Notes: a model not told the origin generated them from the sequence alone. Shown: positions 1-8,661, counted from the stretch's first letter. The stretch is 64,000 nucleotides of DNA from Streptomyces ruber (GCF_014648075.1 NZ_BMQK01000022.1:44066-108065); one strand, 5' to 3'. A program made the numbers and translations.

Positions 1-2
1 GC

Positions 3-1460
3 CAGGGCATCGCCCAGGTCGCGCTGGTCGCGGGAAACCCCGTACGGCTGTACGACGCCGTTCCCGGCCGCGCGCGTGAGGCGGCCGAGGCGATCGGGGC
101 CCGCCTCGACCGGCTCGTCGAGAAGGAGCGGCTCACCGGCGCCGACCGGGACGCGGCACGGGCCCGGCTGCACCCCGCCGACGGCCTCGCCGAACTCGCG
201 GACTGCGGCATCGTCGTCGAGGCGGTGCTCGAGCGTCTCGACGTGAAGCAGGAGCTCTTCCGCGAGCTGGAGGACGTCGTCGCCGAGGACTGCCTGCTCG
301 CCACCAACACCTCGTCCCTGTCCGTCACGGCCATCGGCGGCGTCCTGCGCCACCCGGGCCGGTTCGTCGGGCTCCACTTCTTCAACCCGGCACCGCTGCT
401 GCCGCTCGTCGAGGTGGTCTCCGGGTTCGCGACCGACGTCACCTCGGCCACGCGCGCGTACGAGACGGCCCGTGCCTGGGGCAAGGCCCCGGTGGCCTGT
501 GCGGACACGCCCGGGTTCATCGTCAACCGCATCGCACGGCCGTTCTACGCCGAGGCCTTCGCGGTGTACGAGGCGCAGGCCGCCGACCCGGCCACCATCG
601 ACGCGGTGCTGCGGGAGTCGGGCGGCTTCCGGATGGGCGCCTTCGAACTGACCGACCTGATCGGGCAGGACGTCAACGAGGCGGTCACCCACTCAGTGTG
701 GGAGGCGTTCTTCCGGGACGTGCGCTTCGCGCCCTCGCTGGCACAGCGGCGGCTCGTCGAGTCCGGCCGCCACGGCCGCAAGACCGGCCGGGGCTGGTAC
801 GACCACGCGGACGGCGCCGAGCGCCCCGAGCCGAACACCGCGGAGGCGGCCCAGGCACCCGCGTACGTCGTCGCCGAGGGCGATCTGGGCCCGGCCTCCG
901 AGGTGCTCGCGCTGATCCGTGAGGCGGGCATCCCCGTCCGCGAGGAGGACGAGGACCACGGCACGCGTCTCGTGCTGCCGAGCGGTGGCCAGCTGGTCCT
1001 CGCCGACGGGCAGACCTCGGTGGAGTTCCGGGACGTCGTCTACTTCGACCTGGCGCTCGACTACCGCAGGGCCGGCCGCATCGCCCTGTCCGCCTCCCAG
1101 GACACCTCACCGCGCACCCTCTCCGAGGCCGTCGGGCTGTTCCAGGCGCTCGGCAAGGACGTCAGCGTCATCGGTGACGTGCCCGGCATGATCGTGGCCC
1201 GCACGGTGGCCCGCATTATTGACCTCGCGCACGACGCCGTCGCCAAGGGCGTGGCCACCGAGGAGGACGTAGACACGGCCATGTGCCTGGGCGTCAGCTA
1301 CCCCCTCGGGCCGTTCGAGTGGAGCCGGAAGCTCGGCCGGGGCTGGGCGTACGACCTACTGGACGAACTGCACCTGCGCGACCCGTCGGGGCGCTACGCG
1401 CCGTCCCTCGCGCTCTACCGCCACGCGTACGCCTCCGAGAAGCGGGAGGGCACCGCATGA
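3..1460 (+). CDS. 3-hydroxyacyl-CoA dehydrogenase, 5' end missing
   Basis: NAD-dependent oxidation of 3-hydroxyacyl-CoA (fatty acid or phenylacetyl/adipyl-CoA type breakdown, cytosolic). The reading frame is open from base 3, so the gene begins upstream; 485 residues are visible. The nucleotide-binding start is cut just after the expected glycine motif (first residues QGIAQVAL). Seen: NTSSLSV, the catalytic-type LHFFNP segment, a first C-terminal 3HCDH domain with DTPGFIVNRIARPF, and a second at the end with DVPGMIVARTV and YPLGPFEW. Two C-terminal domains match the PaaH/PaaC-like actinobacterial form. The stop overlaps the next start (ATGA), so it is co-transcribed with the TetR gene. The exact substrate cannot be read from sequence. 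Confidence 0.9.
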   Translation, partial: QGIAQVALVAGNPVRLYDAVPGRAREAAEAIGARLDRLVEKERLTGADRDAARARLHPADGLAELADCGIVVEAVLERLDVKQELFRELEDVVAEDCLLATNTSSLSVTAIGGVLRHPGRFVGLHFFNPAPLLPLVEVVSGFATDVTSATRAYETARAWGKAPVACADTPGFIVNRIARPFYAEAFAVYEAQAADPATIDAVLRESGGFRMGAFELTDLIGQDVNEAVTHSVWEAFFRDVRFAPSLAQRRLVESGRHGRKTGRGWYDHADGAERPEPNTAEAAQAPAYVVAEGDLGPASEVLALIREAGIPVREEDEDHGTRLVLPSGGQLVLADGQTSVEFRDVVYFDLALDYRRAGRIALSASQDTSPRTLSEAVGLFQALGKDVSVIGDVPGMIVARTVARIIDLAHDAVAKGVATEEDVDTAMCLGVSYPLGPFEWSRKLGRGWAYDLLDELHLRDPSGRYAPSLALYRHAYASEKREGTA

Positions 1461-2047
1461 CCACCGCCAAGCGCGACACGTACACCCCGGAGACACTGCT
1501 CTCCGTCGCCGTCCGGGTCTTCAACGAACGCGGCTACGACGGCACGTCCATGGAGCACCTCTCCAAGGCCGCCGGAATCTCGAAGTCGTCGATCTACCAC
1601 CATGTCGCGGGCAAGGAGGAGTTGCTGCGCCGCGCCGTCAGCAGAGCGCTCGACGGGCTCTTCGGAATTCTGGACGAGGAGCACGCGCGCGTGGGGCGCG
1701 CCGTGGAGCGCCTGGAGTACGTGGTGCGGCGCATGGTCGAGGTGCTGACCGCCGAACTGCCCTACGTGACACTGCTGCTGCGGGTCCGGGGCAACACCGG
1801 CACCGAACGGTGGGCGCTAGAGCGGCGGCGCGAGTTCGACCACCGGGTCGCCGAGCTGCTGCAGGCCGCGGCCGACGACGGGGACGTGCGCGCCGACGTG
1901 GAGGTACGGCTCGCCACCCGGCTGGTCTTCGGAATGATCAACTCGATCGTCGAGTGGTACCGGCCGGACGGGCGGGGCATGGGCGAGCGGGAGGTCGCCG
2001 ACGCCGTCGTCCGGCTGGTGTCCGGGGGGCTGCGCGCGGAGCGCTGA
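1457..2047 (+). CDS. TetR/AcrR family transcriptional regulator
   Basis: 196-residue repressor-type protein. The N-terminal helix-turn-helix spans about residues 10-55 (VFNERGYDGTSMEHLSKAAG, then SKSSIYHHVAGKEELL). The rest is a helical ligand-binding domain. The start is fixed by the ATGA overlap with the dehydrogenase stop. Because it is translationally coupled to a 3-hydroxyacyl-CoA dehydrogenase, it probably senses a CoA thioester or aromatic intermediate and controls that catabolic operon, by analogy with PaaR-type and KstR-type TetR proteins; this is inference. It faces the Lrp-type gene tail to tail, with about 20 bp between the stops. Confidence 0.88.
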   Translation: MTTAKRDTYTPETLLSVAVRVFNERGYDGTSMEHLSKAAGISKSSIYHHVAGKEELLRRAVSRALDGLFGILDEEHARVGRAVERLEYVVRRMVEVLTAELPYVTLLLRVRGNTGTERWALERRREFDHRVAELLQAAADDGDVRADVEVRLATRLVFGMINSIVEWYRPDGRGMGEREVADAVVRLVSGGLRAER

Positions 2048-2069
2048 GACGGAGGAGGAACGTACCCGC

Positions 2070-2600
2070 TCATCCCTGGCGGCCGGGAGTCTCGCCCGGC
2101 CGGCCCTCGGGCTCCAGGTCCTCCTCCTCGAAGACCAGCAGTGTGCGTGTGCTGAGCACTTCGGGAATGGCCTGGAGTCTGGTGAGCACCAGCTCGCGCA
2201 GTGCTCTGTTGTCCGGGGTGTGCACCAGCAGCAGCACGTCGAAGTCGCCGCCCACCAGGGCGATGTGGGAGGCCCCCGGCAGCACCCTCAGCCGCTCGCG
2301 GACCGTGCGCCAGGAATTCTGGACAATCTTCAGGGTGATGTACGCGGAGGTGCCTTGACCCGCGCGCTCATGGTCGACACGGGCGCCGAACCCGCGGATC
2401 ACGCCGTCCTCGACGAGGCGGTTGATCCGCGCGTAGGCGTTGGCGCGCGAGACATGGACGCGCTCGGCGACGGACCGTATCGAGGCGCGGCCGTCCCCCT
2501 GGAGTATCTGCAGGATGTCCCGGTCGATCGCGTCCAGCGGGCGCGGGGGCGGCAGGGGCGGGACGGGCTCCGGTGACTCGGCCATTTGTTCAGGTGTCAT
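2070..2600 (-). CDS. bkdR: Lrp/AsnC family regulator (BkdR-like)
   Basis: 176-residue feast/famine regulator. After a proline-rich N-terminus it has an AsnC-type HTH (LDAIDRDILQILQGDGRASI, then VSRANAYARINRLVEDGVI) and a RAM effector domain (IALVGGDFDVLLLVHTPDN). It ends in an acidic tail. It is transcribed away from the first keto acid dehydrogenase operon, the place where bkdR sits in other bacteria, so regulation by branched-chain amino acids or keto acids is likely. Start chosen at ATG 2600; ATG 2585 (MAESPEP) is an alternative. The shared intergenic region carries several inverted repeats listed separately. Confidence 0.85.
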   Translation of the reverse strand: MTPEQMAESPEPVPPLPPPRPLDAIDRDILQILQGDGRASIRSVAERVHVSRANAYARINRLVEDGVIRGFGARVDHERAGQGTSAYITLKIVQNSWRTVRERLRVLPGASHIALVGGDFDVLLLVHTPDNRALRELVLTRLQAIPEVLSTRTLLVFEEEDLEPEGRPGETPGRQG

Positions 2601-2774
2601 GTCCCCCCGCCTCCCTACCATGGACGTACTGCGTCCATCACAGGCTGTGGAGAACCGTTTGTCCACAGCCTGACAGTGCCTGTAGCCAAAATGTGCCGAC
2701 GACCGAACAATCGGTAGGGAGGCGCATCGCATCCGGCGCGCCAGACGAAGCCGCTCCCACGAGGAGGTGCCGTC
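2601..2774. promoter_or_regulatory. bkdR-bkdA divergent control region
   Basis: 174 bp between divergent genes hold three inverted repeats. The first has 7-bp arms, ATGGACG/CGTCCAT (2620-2638). The second has perfect 11-bp arms, CAGGCTGTGGA/TCCACAGCCTG, around a 10-bp spacer (2641-2672). The third is ACCGA-ACAA-TCGGT (about 2702-2715). The second contains TTGTCCACA at 2659-2667, the DnaA box consensus used in Streptomyces, facing an 8/9 copy in inverse orientation at 2646-2654. The repeats are candidate sites for the Lrp regulator, DnaA, or both. GAGG just before 2775 is the ribosome site for bkdA. Confidence 0.6.
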
Positions 2775-3917
2775 ATGACGGTCACGGAGCAGCGGGGGGC
2801 CCACCGGCCCGCGCCGCCGTCCGCCTGGCAGCCCCGTACGGACCCCGCGCCGCTCCTGCCCGACGCGCGCCCGTACCGCGTCCTGGGCACCGACGCGGCC
2901 GCCGAGGCGGATCCCGCCCTGCTGCGCCGGCTGTACGCGGAGCTGGTGCGCGGCCGCCGCTACAACGCGCAGGCGACCGCCCTGACCAAGCAGGGCCGGC
3001 TCGCCGTCTACCCCTCCAGCACCGGCCAGGAGGCCTGCGAGGTGGCCGCCGCGCTCGCGCTCGCGGAGCAGGACTGGCTCTTCCCGAGCTACCGCGACAC
3101 GCTCGCCGTCGTGGCGCGCGGCGTGGACCCGGTCGAGGCCCTCACCCTCCTGCGCGGCGACTGGCACACCGGCTACGACCCGTACGAGCACCGCGTCGCG
3201 CCGCTCAGCACACCGCTCGCGACCCAGTTGCCGCACGCCGTCGGGCTCGCGCACGCCGCGCGGCTGAAGGGCGACGACGTGGTCGCGCTCGCGCTCGTCG
3301 GCGACGGCGGCACCAGTGAGGGCGACTTCCACGAGGCGCTGAACTTCGCGGCCGTGTGGCGCGCCCCGGTCGTCTTCCTCGTCCAGAACAACGGCTTCGC
3401 GATCTCCGTCCCGCTGGACAAGCAGACCGCCGCCCCCTCCCTGGCCCACAAGGCCGTCGGCTACGGGATGCCGGGCCGCCTGGTGGACGGCAACGACGCG
3501 GCCGCCGTGCATCAGGTCCTGACCGAGGCGCTGGCCCACGCGCGCGCGGGCGGCGGTCCGACGCTGATCGAGGCCGTGACCTACCGCGTCGACGCCCACA
3601 CCAACGCCGACGACGCGACGCGCTACCGGGGCGACGCCGAGGTGGAGGCCTGGCGTGCGTACGACCCCGTGGCGCTCCTGGAACGGGAGCTGACCGCGCG
3701 CGGACTCCTCGACGAGGACGGGATACGGGCCGCGCGCGAGGACGCCGAGTCGATGGCCGCGGACCTGCGCGAGCGCATGCACCAGGACCCGGTGCTCGAC
3801 CCCATGGACCTGTTCGCCCACGTGTACGCCGAGCCGACCCCCCAGCTCGTCGAGCAGCGGGACCAGGTACGGGCCGAGCTGGCGGCCGAGGCCGAGTCGG
3901 CGGGGGCGGGCCGATGA
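2775..3917 (+). CDS. bkdA: Branched-chain 2-oxoacid dehydrogenase E1 alpha (first set)
   Basis: Thiamine diphosphate-dependent decarboxylase alpha chain, 380 residues, typical family length. Seen: YPSSTGQEACEVAAA near residue 80, then the ThDP motif that opens GDGGTSEGDFHEA and closes with QNNGFAIS, and the conserved YRVDAHTNADDATRY loop. It forms a heterotetramer with the beta chain directly downstream and decarboxylates the keto acids of Val, Leu and Ile, giving branched acyl-CoA for energy and as primers for iso/anteiso fatty acids and polyketides. ATG 2775 follows GAGG. Its stop overlaps the E1 beta start (ATGA). Symbol assigned by the S. avermitilis two-cluster scheme, from memory and by length. 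Confidence 0.92.
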   Translation: MTVTEQRGAHRPAPPSAWQPRTDPAPLLPDARPYRVLGTDAAAEADPALLRRLYAELVRGRRYNAQATALTKQGRLAVYPSSTGQEACEVAAALALAEQDWLFPSYRDTLAVVARGVDPVEALTLLRGDWHTGYDPYEHRVAPLSTPLATQLPHAVGLAHAARLKGDDVVALALVGDGGTSEGDFHEALNFAAVWRAPVVFLVQNNGFAISVPLDKQTAAPSLAHKAVGYGMPGRLVDGNDAAAVHQVLTEALAHARAGGGPTLIEAVTYRVDAHTNADDATRYRGDAEVEAWRAYDPVALLERELTARGLLDEDGIRAAREDAESMAADLRERMHQDPVLDPMDLFAHVYAEPTPQLVEQRDQVRAELAAEAESAGAGR

Positions 3918-4918
3918 CCACCGTCGCCGTCAAGCCCGCCACCATGGCCCAGGCCCTCACATGCGCGCTGCGCGACGCCATGGCCGCCGACCCGGCGGTC
4001 CACGTCATGGGCGAGGACGTCGGCACGCTCGGTGGTGTCTTCCGCATCACCGACGGGCTCGCCGAGGAGTTCGGCGAGGACCGCTGCGCGGACACGCCGC
4101 TCGCCGAGGCGGGCATCCTCGGCACGGCCGTCGGCATGGCGATGTACGGGCTGCGACCCGTCGTGGAGATGCAGTTCGACGCCTTCGCCTACCCGGCCTT
4201 CGAGCAACTCGTCTCGCACGTGGCGCGCATGCGCAACCGCACGCGCGGGGCGATGCCCCTGCCCATCACCGTCCGCGTTCCCTACGGGGGCGGCATCGGC
4301 GGCGTCGAGCACCACAGCGACTCGTCCGAGGCGTACTACATGGCGACTCCGGGGCTCCATGTGGTCACGCCCGCGACGGTCGCCGACGCCTACGGGCTGC
4401 TGCGCGCCGCCATCGCCTCCGACGACCCGGTCGTCTTCCTGGAGCCCAAGCGGCTGTACTGGTCCAAGGACGCCTGGAACCCCGAGGAGCCGCAGACCGT
4501 CGAGCCCATAGGGCGAGCGGTGGTGCGCCGCCGGGGCCGCAGCGCCACGCTGATCACCTACGGGCCGTCCGTCCCCGTCTGCCTGGAGGCGGCCGAGGCG
4601 GCACGGGCCGAGGGCTGGGACCTCGAGGTCGTCGACCTGCGTTCCCTGGTGCCGTTCGACGACGAGACGGTCACCGCGTCGGTGCGGCGCACCGGGCGGG
4701 CGGTGGTCGTGCACGAGTCGGGCGGGTTCGGCGGGCCGGGCGGCGAGATCGCAGCCCGGGTGACCGAGCGGTGCTTCCACCACCTGGAGGCGCCCGTCCT
4801 GCGCGTCGCCGGCTTCGACGTCCCGTATCCGCCGCCCATGCTGGAGCGGTACCACCTGCCCGGTGTGGACCGGATCCTGGACGCCGTGGGGCGCCTGCAG
4901 TGGGAGGCGGAGAGCTGA
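3914..4918 (+). CDS. bkdB: Branched-chain 2-oxoacid dehydrogenase E1 beta (first set)
   Basis: 334-residue beta chain of the ThDP decarboxylase. Seen: the N-terminal pyrimidine-binding domain with VMGEDVGTLGGVFRITDGL and DTPLAEAGILGTAVGMA, the RVPYGGGIGGVEHHSDSSEA loop, and the C-terminal transketolase domain ending in FDVPYPPPMLERYHLPGVDR. Translational coupling on both sides (ATGA with E1 alpha, TGATG with E2) indicates one transcript and balanced subunits. It is a close paralogue of the beta chain at 21.7 kb. Start ATG 3914 is fixed by the overlap. Confidence 0.92.
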   Translation: MTTVAVKPATMAQALTCALRDAMAADPAVHVMGEDVGTLGGVFRITDGLAEEFGEDRCADTPLAEAGILGTAVGMAMYGLRPVVEMQFDAFAYPAFEQLVSHVARMRNRTRGAMPLPITVRVPYGGGIGGVEHHSDSSEAYYMATPGLHVVTPATVADAYGLLRAAIASDDPVVFLEPKRLYWSKDAWNPEEPQTVEPIGRAVVRRRGRSATLITYGPSVPVCLEAAEAARAEGWDLEVVDLRSLVPFDDETVTASVRRTGRAVVVHESGGFGGPGGEIAARVTERCFHHLEAPVLRVAGFDVPYPPPMLERYHLPGVDRILDAVGRLQWEAES

Positions 4919-6261
4919 TGGCCCAGGTGCTGGAGTTCCGGCTGCCCGACCTCGGCGAGGGGCTGACCGAGGCGGAGATCGTCCGCTGGCTGGTGCGGGT
5001 CGGGGACGTGGTCGACGTCGACCAGCCGGTGGTGGAGGTCGAGACGGCCAAGGCCATGGTCGAGGTGCCGTGCCCGTACGGAGGCGTGGTCACCGCGCGC
5101 TTCGGCGAGGAGGGCACGGAACTGCCGGTGGGCGCGCCCCTGCTGACGGTCGCCGTGGGCGCCCCGTCCGGCGAGGACCGGGGCGGCTCGTCCGACGGGG
5201 ACGGAGGCGGCTCCGGGAACGTGCTGGTGGGCTACGGCACCGGGGCACCCCCCGCGCGGCGCAGGCGGGTGCGGCCCGCCGACGGTACGGCGGTCGCCGG
5301 GACCCTTGCGGCGCCCTCGCCCGCGGCGCCCCGGACGCCGTCCCCGGGCGCGGCCCCGGCGCGCCCCGACGGACCCGTGCCGGTCATCTCCCCGCTCGTC
5401 CGCCGCCTGGCCCGGCAGCACGGCCTGGATCTTCGGACCGTGCCGGGGTCGGGCCCCGAAGGGCTGATCCTGCGAGCCGACGTGGAGGGCGCGCTCCGCG
5501 CCGCCGCCACCCCCGCCCCGGCCCCGGCCCCCGCCGAGGCACCCGTGGTGGAGCACGGGGCGGCCGCCGCCCCCGGCACCCGCGTCCCGCTCCGCGGCGT
5601 CCGGGGTGCCGTCGCCGAGAAGCTCTCCCGCAGCCGGCGGGAGATCCCGGACGCCACCTGCTGGGTGGACGCCGACGCCACGGAGCTGCTGAACGCCCGC
5701 GCGGCCATGAACGCGGCCGACGGGCCGAAGATGTCGCTGCTGGCCGTGCTGGCCCGGATCTGCACCGCGGCGCTCACCCGGTTCCCCGAGCTCAACTCCA
5801 CGGTGGACACCGAGGCACGCGAGGTGGTCCTGCTGGACGAGGTGCACCTGGGATTCGCCGCGCAGACCGGGCGCGGGCTCGTCGTCCCCGTGGTGCGGGA
5901 CGCGCACACGCGGAGCGCCGAGTCCCTGACCGCCGAGTTCGCGCGGCTGACGGAGGCCGCACGGGCCGGGACGCTGACCCCCGCGCAGCTCACCGGAGGG
6001 ACCTTCACGCTGAACAACTACGGCGTCTTCGGAGTCGACGGGTCCACCCCGATCGTCAACCACCCGGAGGCGGCCATGCTCGGCGTCGGCCGGATCGTCC
6101 CCAAGCCGTGGGTGCACCGCGGCGAGCTGGCCGTGCGGCAGGTCGTCCAACTCTCGCTGACCTTCGACCACCGGGTGTGCGACGGCGGCACGGCGGGAGG
6201 GTTCCTGCGGTACGTGGCGGACTGCGTCGAGCAGCCGGCGGTGCTCCTGCGTTCCCTGTGA
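4918..6261 (+). CDS. bkdC: Dihydrolipoyl acyltransferase E2 (first set)
   Basis: 447-residue E2 core. Domain order seen: one lipoyl domain at residues 5-80 with the lipoylated Lys45 in VEVETAKAMVEV; a Gly/Pro/Ala-rich linker; a peripheral-subunit-binding domain (VISPLVRRLARQHGLDLRTV); a second linker; and the acyltransferase domain with TFTLNNYGVFGVDGSTPIVN and the catalytic FDHRVCDGG. It transfers the branched acyl group from E1 to CoA. No E3 gene follows, so lipoamide dehydrogenase must come from elsewhere. One-base overlap with the E1 beta stop. A short 25-bp gap leads into the next gene, so the transcript may continue. Confidence 0.92.
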   Translation: MAQVLEFRLPDLGEGLTEAEIVRWLVRVGDVVDVDQPVVEVETAKAMVEVPCPYGGVVTARFGEEGTELPVGAPLLTVAVGAPSGEDRGGSSDGDGGGSGNVLVGYGTGAPPARRRRVRPADGTAVAGTLAAPSPAAPRTPSPGAAPARPDGPVPVISPLVRRLARQHGLDLRTVPGSGPEGLILRADVEGALRAAATPAPAPAPAEAPVVEHGAAAAPGTRVPLRGVRGAVAEKLSRSRREIPDATCWVDADATELLNARAAMNAADGPKMSLLAVLARICTAALTRFPELNSTVDTEAREVVLLDEVHLGFAAQTGRGLVVPVVRDAHTRSAESLTAEFARLTEAARAGTLTPAQLTGGTFTLNNYGVFGVDGSTPIVNHPEAAMLGVGRIVPKPWVHRGELAVRQVVQLSLTFDHRVCDGGTAGGFLRYVADCVEQPAVLLRSL

Positions 6262-6286
6262 TCCCCACGGGTCGCATACTCGGGGG

Positions 6287-7267
6287 GTGACCACGTACGA
6301 CCCTCCGGGCGGACCACGGCCCGGCACCTCCGACGTGTCCAGCCGTACCGGGCTCGCGTTCGACGCCGTCGTGCTCGCCGGGGGCGCCGCCCGGCGGCTC
6401 GGCGGCGCCGACAAGCCCGGCGTCCGCGTGGGCGGCCGGGCCCTGCTCGACCGGGTACTGGCCGCCTGTTCCGGGGCCGCGACCACGGTGGTGGTCGCCG
6501 ACCCCCGGGAGACCCGGCGGCCCGTGGTCTGGGCGCGCGAGGAACCGGCCGGCGGCGGTCCGCTCGCCGCGCTGGCGGCGGGCCTGGAACACACCACCGC
6601 GCCGTACGTCGTCGTGCTCTCCGCCGATCTGCCGTTTCTCGGCCGGATGACGGTGGGGAGGCTGCTGGACGCCCTTCGAGGGAAGGAGGGCCGGGGTGAC
6701 GGTCCCGACGGCGTACTGCTCAGCGACTCCGGCGGCCGTGACCAACCCCTGGTCGCCGCCTACCGGTCCGACGCCCTGCGCCGCGAACTGGCCGCGCTGG
6801 TCACCGAGTACGGCAGCCCGGCCGGACTGCCCCTGCGGCGGCTCACCGGCGCGCTGGAGCTGACCCGCGTCACCGACCCCGTCGCGTCGTTCGACTGCGA
6901 CACCTGGGAGGACATCATCACCGCCCGGGCACGCATCAGGGAGCATGGTCACGTGTTGGATGAATGGATTTCCGCAGTCAAGGACGAACTGGGCATCGAC
7001 CTGGACGTCGACACCGGCGTGCTGCTCGATCTCGCCCGGGACGCCGCCCACTCGGTGGCCCGCCCGGCGGCCCCGCTGACCACGTTCCTCGTGGGGTACG
7101 CCGCCGCCCGCGCCGGGGGAGGAGCGGAGGCCGTCGAGGAGGCCGCGCGCAAGGCCGCCGCCCTGGCGCTCCGCTGGGCCGACGAGGCCGCCGCCGACGC
7201 GGCTCCGGGCACGGCGCCCGAGGCCGGGGCGGCTCCCGCACCCGGCACCACCACGGACGCCGGATGA
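6287..7267 (+). CDS. MobA-like nucleotidyltransferase fused to a DUF6457-type domain
   Basis: 326 residues, GTG start. Residues 25-215 form a MobA/CofC-type NTP transferase: AVVLAGGAARRLGGADKPGV is the nucleotide-binding loop and VLSADLPFLGR the metal site. The C-terminus from LDEWISAVKDELGIDLD onward is a separate helical domain rich in Ala, which I recall as DUF6457, a small domain common in actinobacteria and often linked to molybdenum cofactor genes. Its overlap (ATGA) with moeA supports attachment of GMP or CMP to molybdopterin, or a regulatory variant. Whether it is the true MobA is not settled by sequence. Confidence 0.8.
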   Translation: MTTYDPPGGPRPGTSDVSSRTGLAFDAVVLAGGAARRLGGADKPGVRVGGRALLDRVLAACSGAATTVVVADPRETRRPVVWAREEPAGGGPLAALAAGLEHTTAPYVVVLSADLPFLGRMTVGRLLDALRGKEGRGDGPDGVLLSDSGGRDQPLVAAYRSDALRRELAALVTEYGSPAGLPLRRLTGALELTRVTDPVASFDCDTWEDIITARARIREHGHVLDEWISAVKDELGIDLDVDTGVLLDLARDAAHSVARPAAPLTTFLVGYAAARAGGGAEAVEEAARKAAALALRWADEAAADAAPGTAPEAGAAPAPGTTTDAG

Positions 7268-8607
7268 CCGCCCAGGACGCCGAGGAACTGTATGTGGAGG
7301 AGGCGCTCGCCTTGGTCAACAACAGGCCCGGACCCGCCTTCTCCGCCACGGCGCAGGCCCCCGCATCCGTCTCCGGAACACCGCACGCGGCCGAGGCACC
7401 AGGCCACCGGACGACCCCCTGGCCGGAGGCACGGGCCCTCGCCGAGCGCGCCGCCCGCTCGGCCGGGCGGCGCGCCCCGGTCACCGTCGCCCTGGGCGAC
7501 GCCCTCGGCGCGGTGCTCGCGGAGCCCCTCACCGCCCTCACCGACCTGCCGTCCTTCGACACCTCCGCCATGGACGGCTGGGCGGTGGCGGGTCCCGGCC
7601 CGTGGACCGTACGCGACGGGGGCGTACTGGCCGGGCACGCGGAACCGGACCGCCTCGGCGACGGCGAGGCCGCGCCCATCGCCACCGGTGCCCGCATCCC
7701 TCCGGACACCACCGCCATACTGCGCAGCGAGCACGGCCGCACCGACGCGGGGGGCAGGCTGCACGCGACCCGTGAGGTCAACCACGGGCAGGACATCCGG
7801 TCGCGCGGCCAGGAGTGCCGTGACGGCGACCAACTGCTGCCGCTCGGCACACGGATCACACCGGTGGTGCTCGGGCTCGCCGCGGCCGCCGGCTACGACA
7901 CGGTGTCCGTCCTCCCCCGGCCCCGCGCCGAAGTCCTGATCCTCGGCGACGAGTTGCTCACCGAGGGTCTCCCGCACGACGGGCTGATCCGCGACGCGCT
8001 CGGCCCGATGCTGCCGTCCTGGCTGCGAGCGCTCGGCGCCGAGGTGACGGCGGTGCGCAGACTCGGGGACGACGCCGACGCCCTGCACGAGGCCCTGCGG
8101 ACCTCCTCCGCCGACCTGGTCGTCACGACGGGAGGCACCGCCGCGGGCCCCGTCGACCATGTCCACCCCACGCTCGACCGCATCGGCGCCGAACTCCTGG
8201 TGGACGGTGTCAAGGTCCGCCCGGGGCACCCCATGCTCCTGGCGCGGATCGGGGAGAGCCGGCACCTCGTCGGGCTGCCCGGTAACCCTCTGGCGGCCGT
8301 CTCGGGCCTGTTCACCCTTGCCGAGCCCCTGCTGCGCATCCTCGCGGGACGCGCGGCCCCCGAACCGTACGCGCTGCCCGTGCGGGAGGCGGTGCACGGG
8401 CACCCGTACGACACACGGCTCGTCCCCGTCGTCGTGCGCGCCGACCGGGCCGTGCCGCTGCGTTACAACGGTCCCGCCATGCTGCGCGGCATCGCCGCCG
8501 CGTCGGCCCTGGCCGTCGTGCCACCCGGCGGAGCGCGCCCTGGAGAAAATGTGGAGCTGCTTCAACTACCGTGGAGCACCGCGGGTATTCAGGTGTGTTT
8601 CACGTGA
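7264..8607 (+). CDS. moeA: Molybdopterin molybdenumtransferase
   Basis: 447 residues. MoeA inserts molybdate into adenylylated molybdopterin. Seen: the family start DLPSFDTSAMDGWAVAG, PIATGARIPPDTTAILRSEH, the MoCF-binding domain with ILGDELLTEG, VTTGGTAAGPVDHV, VKVRPGHPMLLAR and VGLPGNPLAAVSGLF, and a C-terminal domain IV. The N-terminus has about 60 extra low-complexity residues before the conserved start. ATG 7264 overlaps the upstream stop. The TGA stop (8605-8607) lies inside a perfect parS-type palindrome at 8596-8611, so the end of the reading frame and a chromosome partition site share sequence. Confidence 0.92.
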   Translation: MTAQDAEELYVEEALALVNNRPGPAFSATAQAPASVSGTPHAAEAPGHRTTPWPEARALAERAARSAGRRAPVTVALGDALGAVLAEPLTALTDLPSFDTSAMDGWAVAGPGPWTVRDGGVLAGHAEPDRLGDGEAAPIATGARIPPDTTAILRSEHGRTDAGGRLHATREVNHGQDIRSRGQECRDGDQLLPLGTRITPVVLGLAAAAGYDTVSVLPRPRAEVLILGDELLTEGLPHDGLIRDALGPMLPSWLRALGAEVTAVRRLGDDADALHEALRTSSADLVVTTGGTAAGPVDHVHPTLDRIGAELLVDGVKVRPGHPMLLARIGESRHLVGLPGNPLAAVSGLFTLAEPLLRILAGRAAPEPYALPVREAVHGHPYDTRLVPVVVRADRAVPLRYNGPAMLRGIAAASALAVVPPGGARPGENVELLQLPWSTAGIQVCFT

Positions 8608-8611
8608 AACA
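8596..8611. other. parS: parS centromere site 1 (ParB binding)
   Basis: TGTTTCACGTGAAACA is a perfect 16-bp palindrome identical to the bacterial parS consensus recognised by chromosomal ParB (Spo0J), also used by Streptomyces ParB. It spans the moeA stop codon. A second copy lies 50 bp away centre to centre. Streptomyces parS sites cluster around oriC, so this places the window in the origin-proximal part of the chromosome. Confidence 0.93.
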
Positions 8612-8645
8612 GAGCAGGGGAAACGGCGTGCATTCGACGGGGGAG

Positions 8646-8661
8646 TGTTTCACGTGAAACT
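8646..8661. other. parS: parS centromere site 2 (ParB binding)
   Basis: TGTTTCACGTGAAACT matches the 16-bp consensus at 15 positions and has the full 14-bp core palindrome GTTTCACGTGAAAC. It overlaps two of the candidate GTG start codons (8645 and 8654) of the K+ channel gene, so ParB bound here could obstruct transcription or the site could constrain the channel N-terminus. Confidence 0.9.

Noticed and set aside
2600..3821. Extension of the Lrp frame back across bkdA on the minus strand.
   Set aside because: It is the complement of bkdA coding sequence; the Lrp family start lies at 2600 and no family text precedes it.
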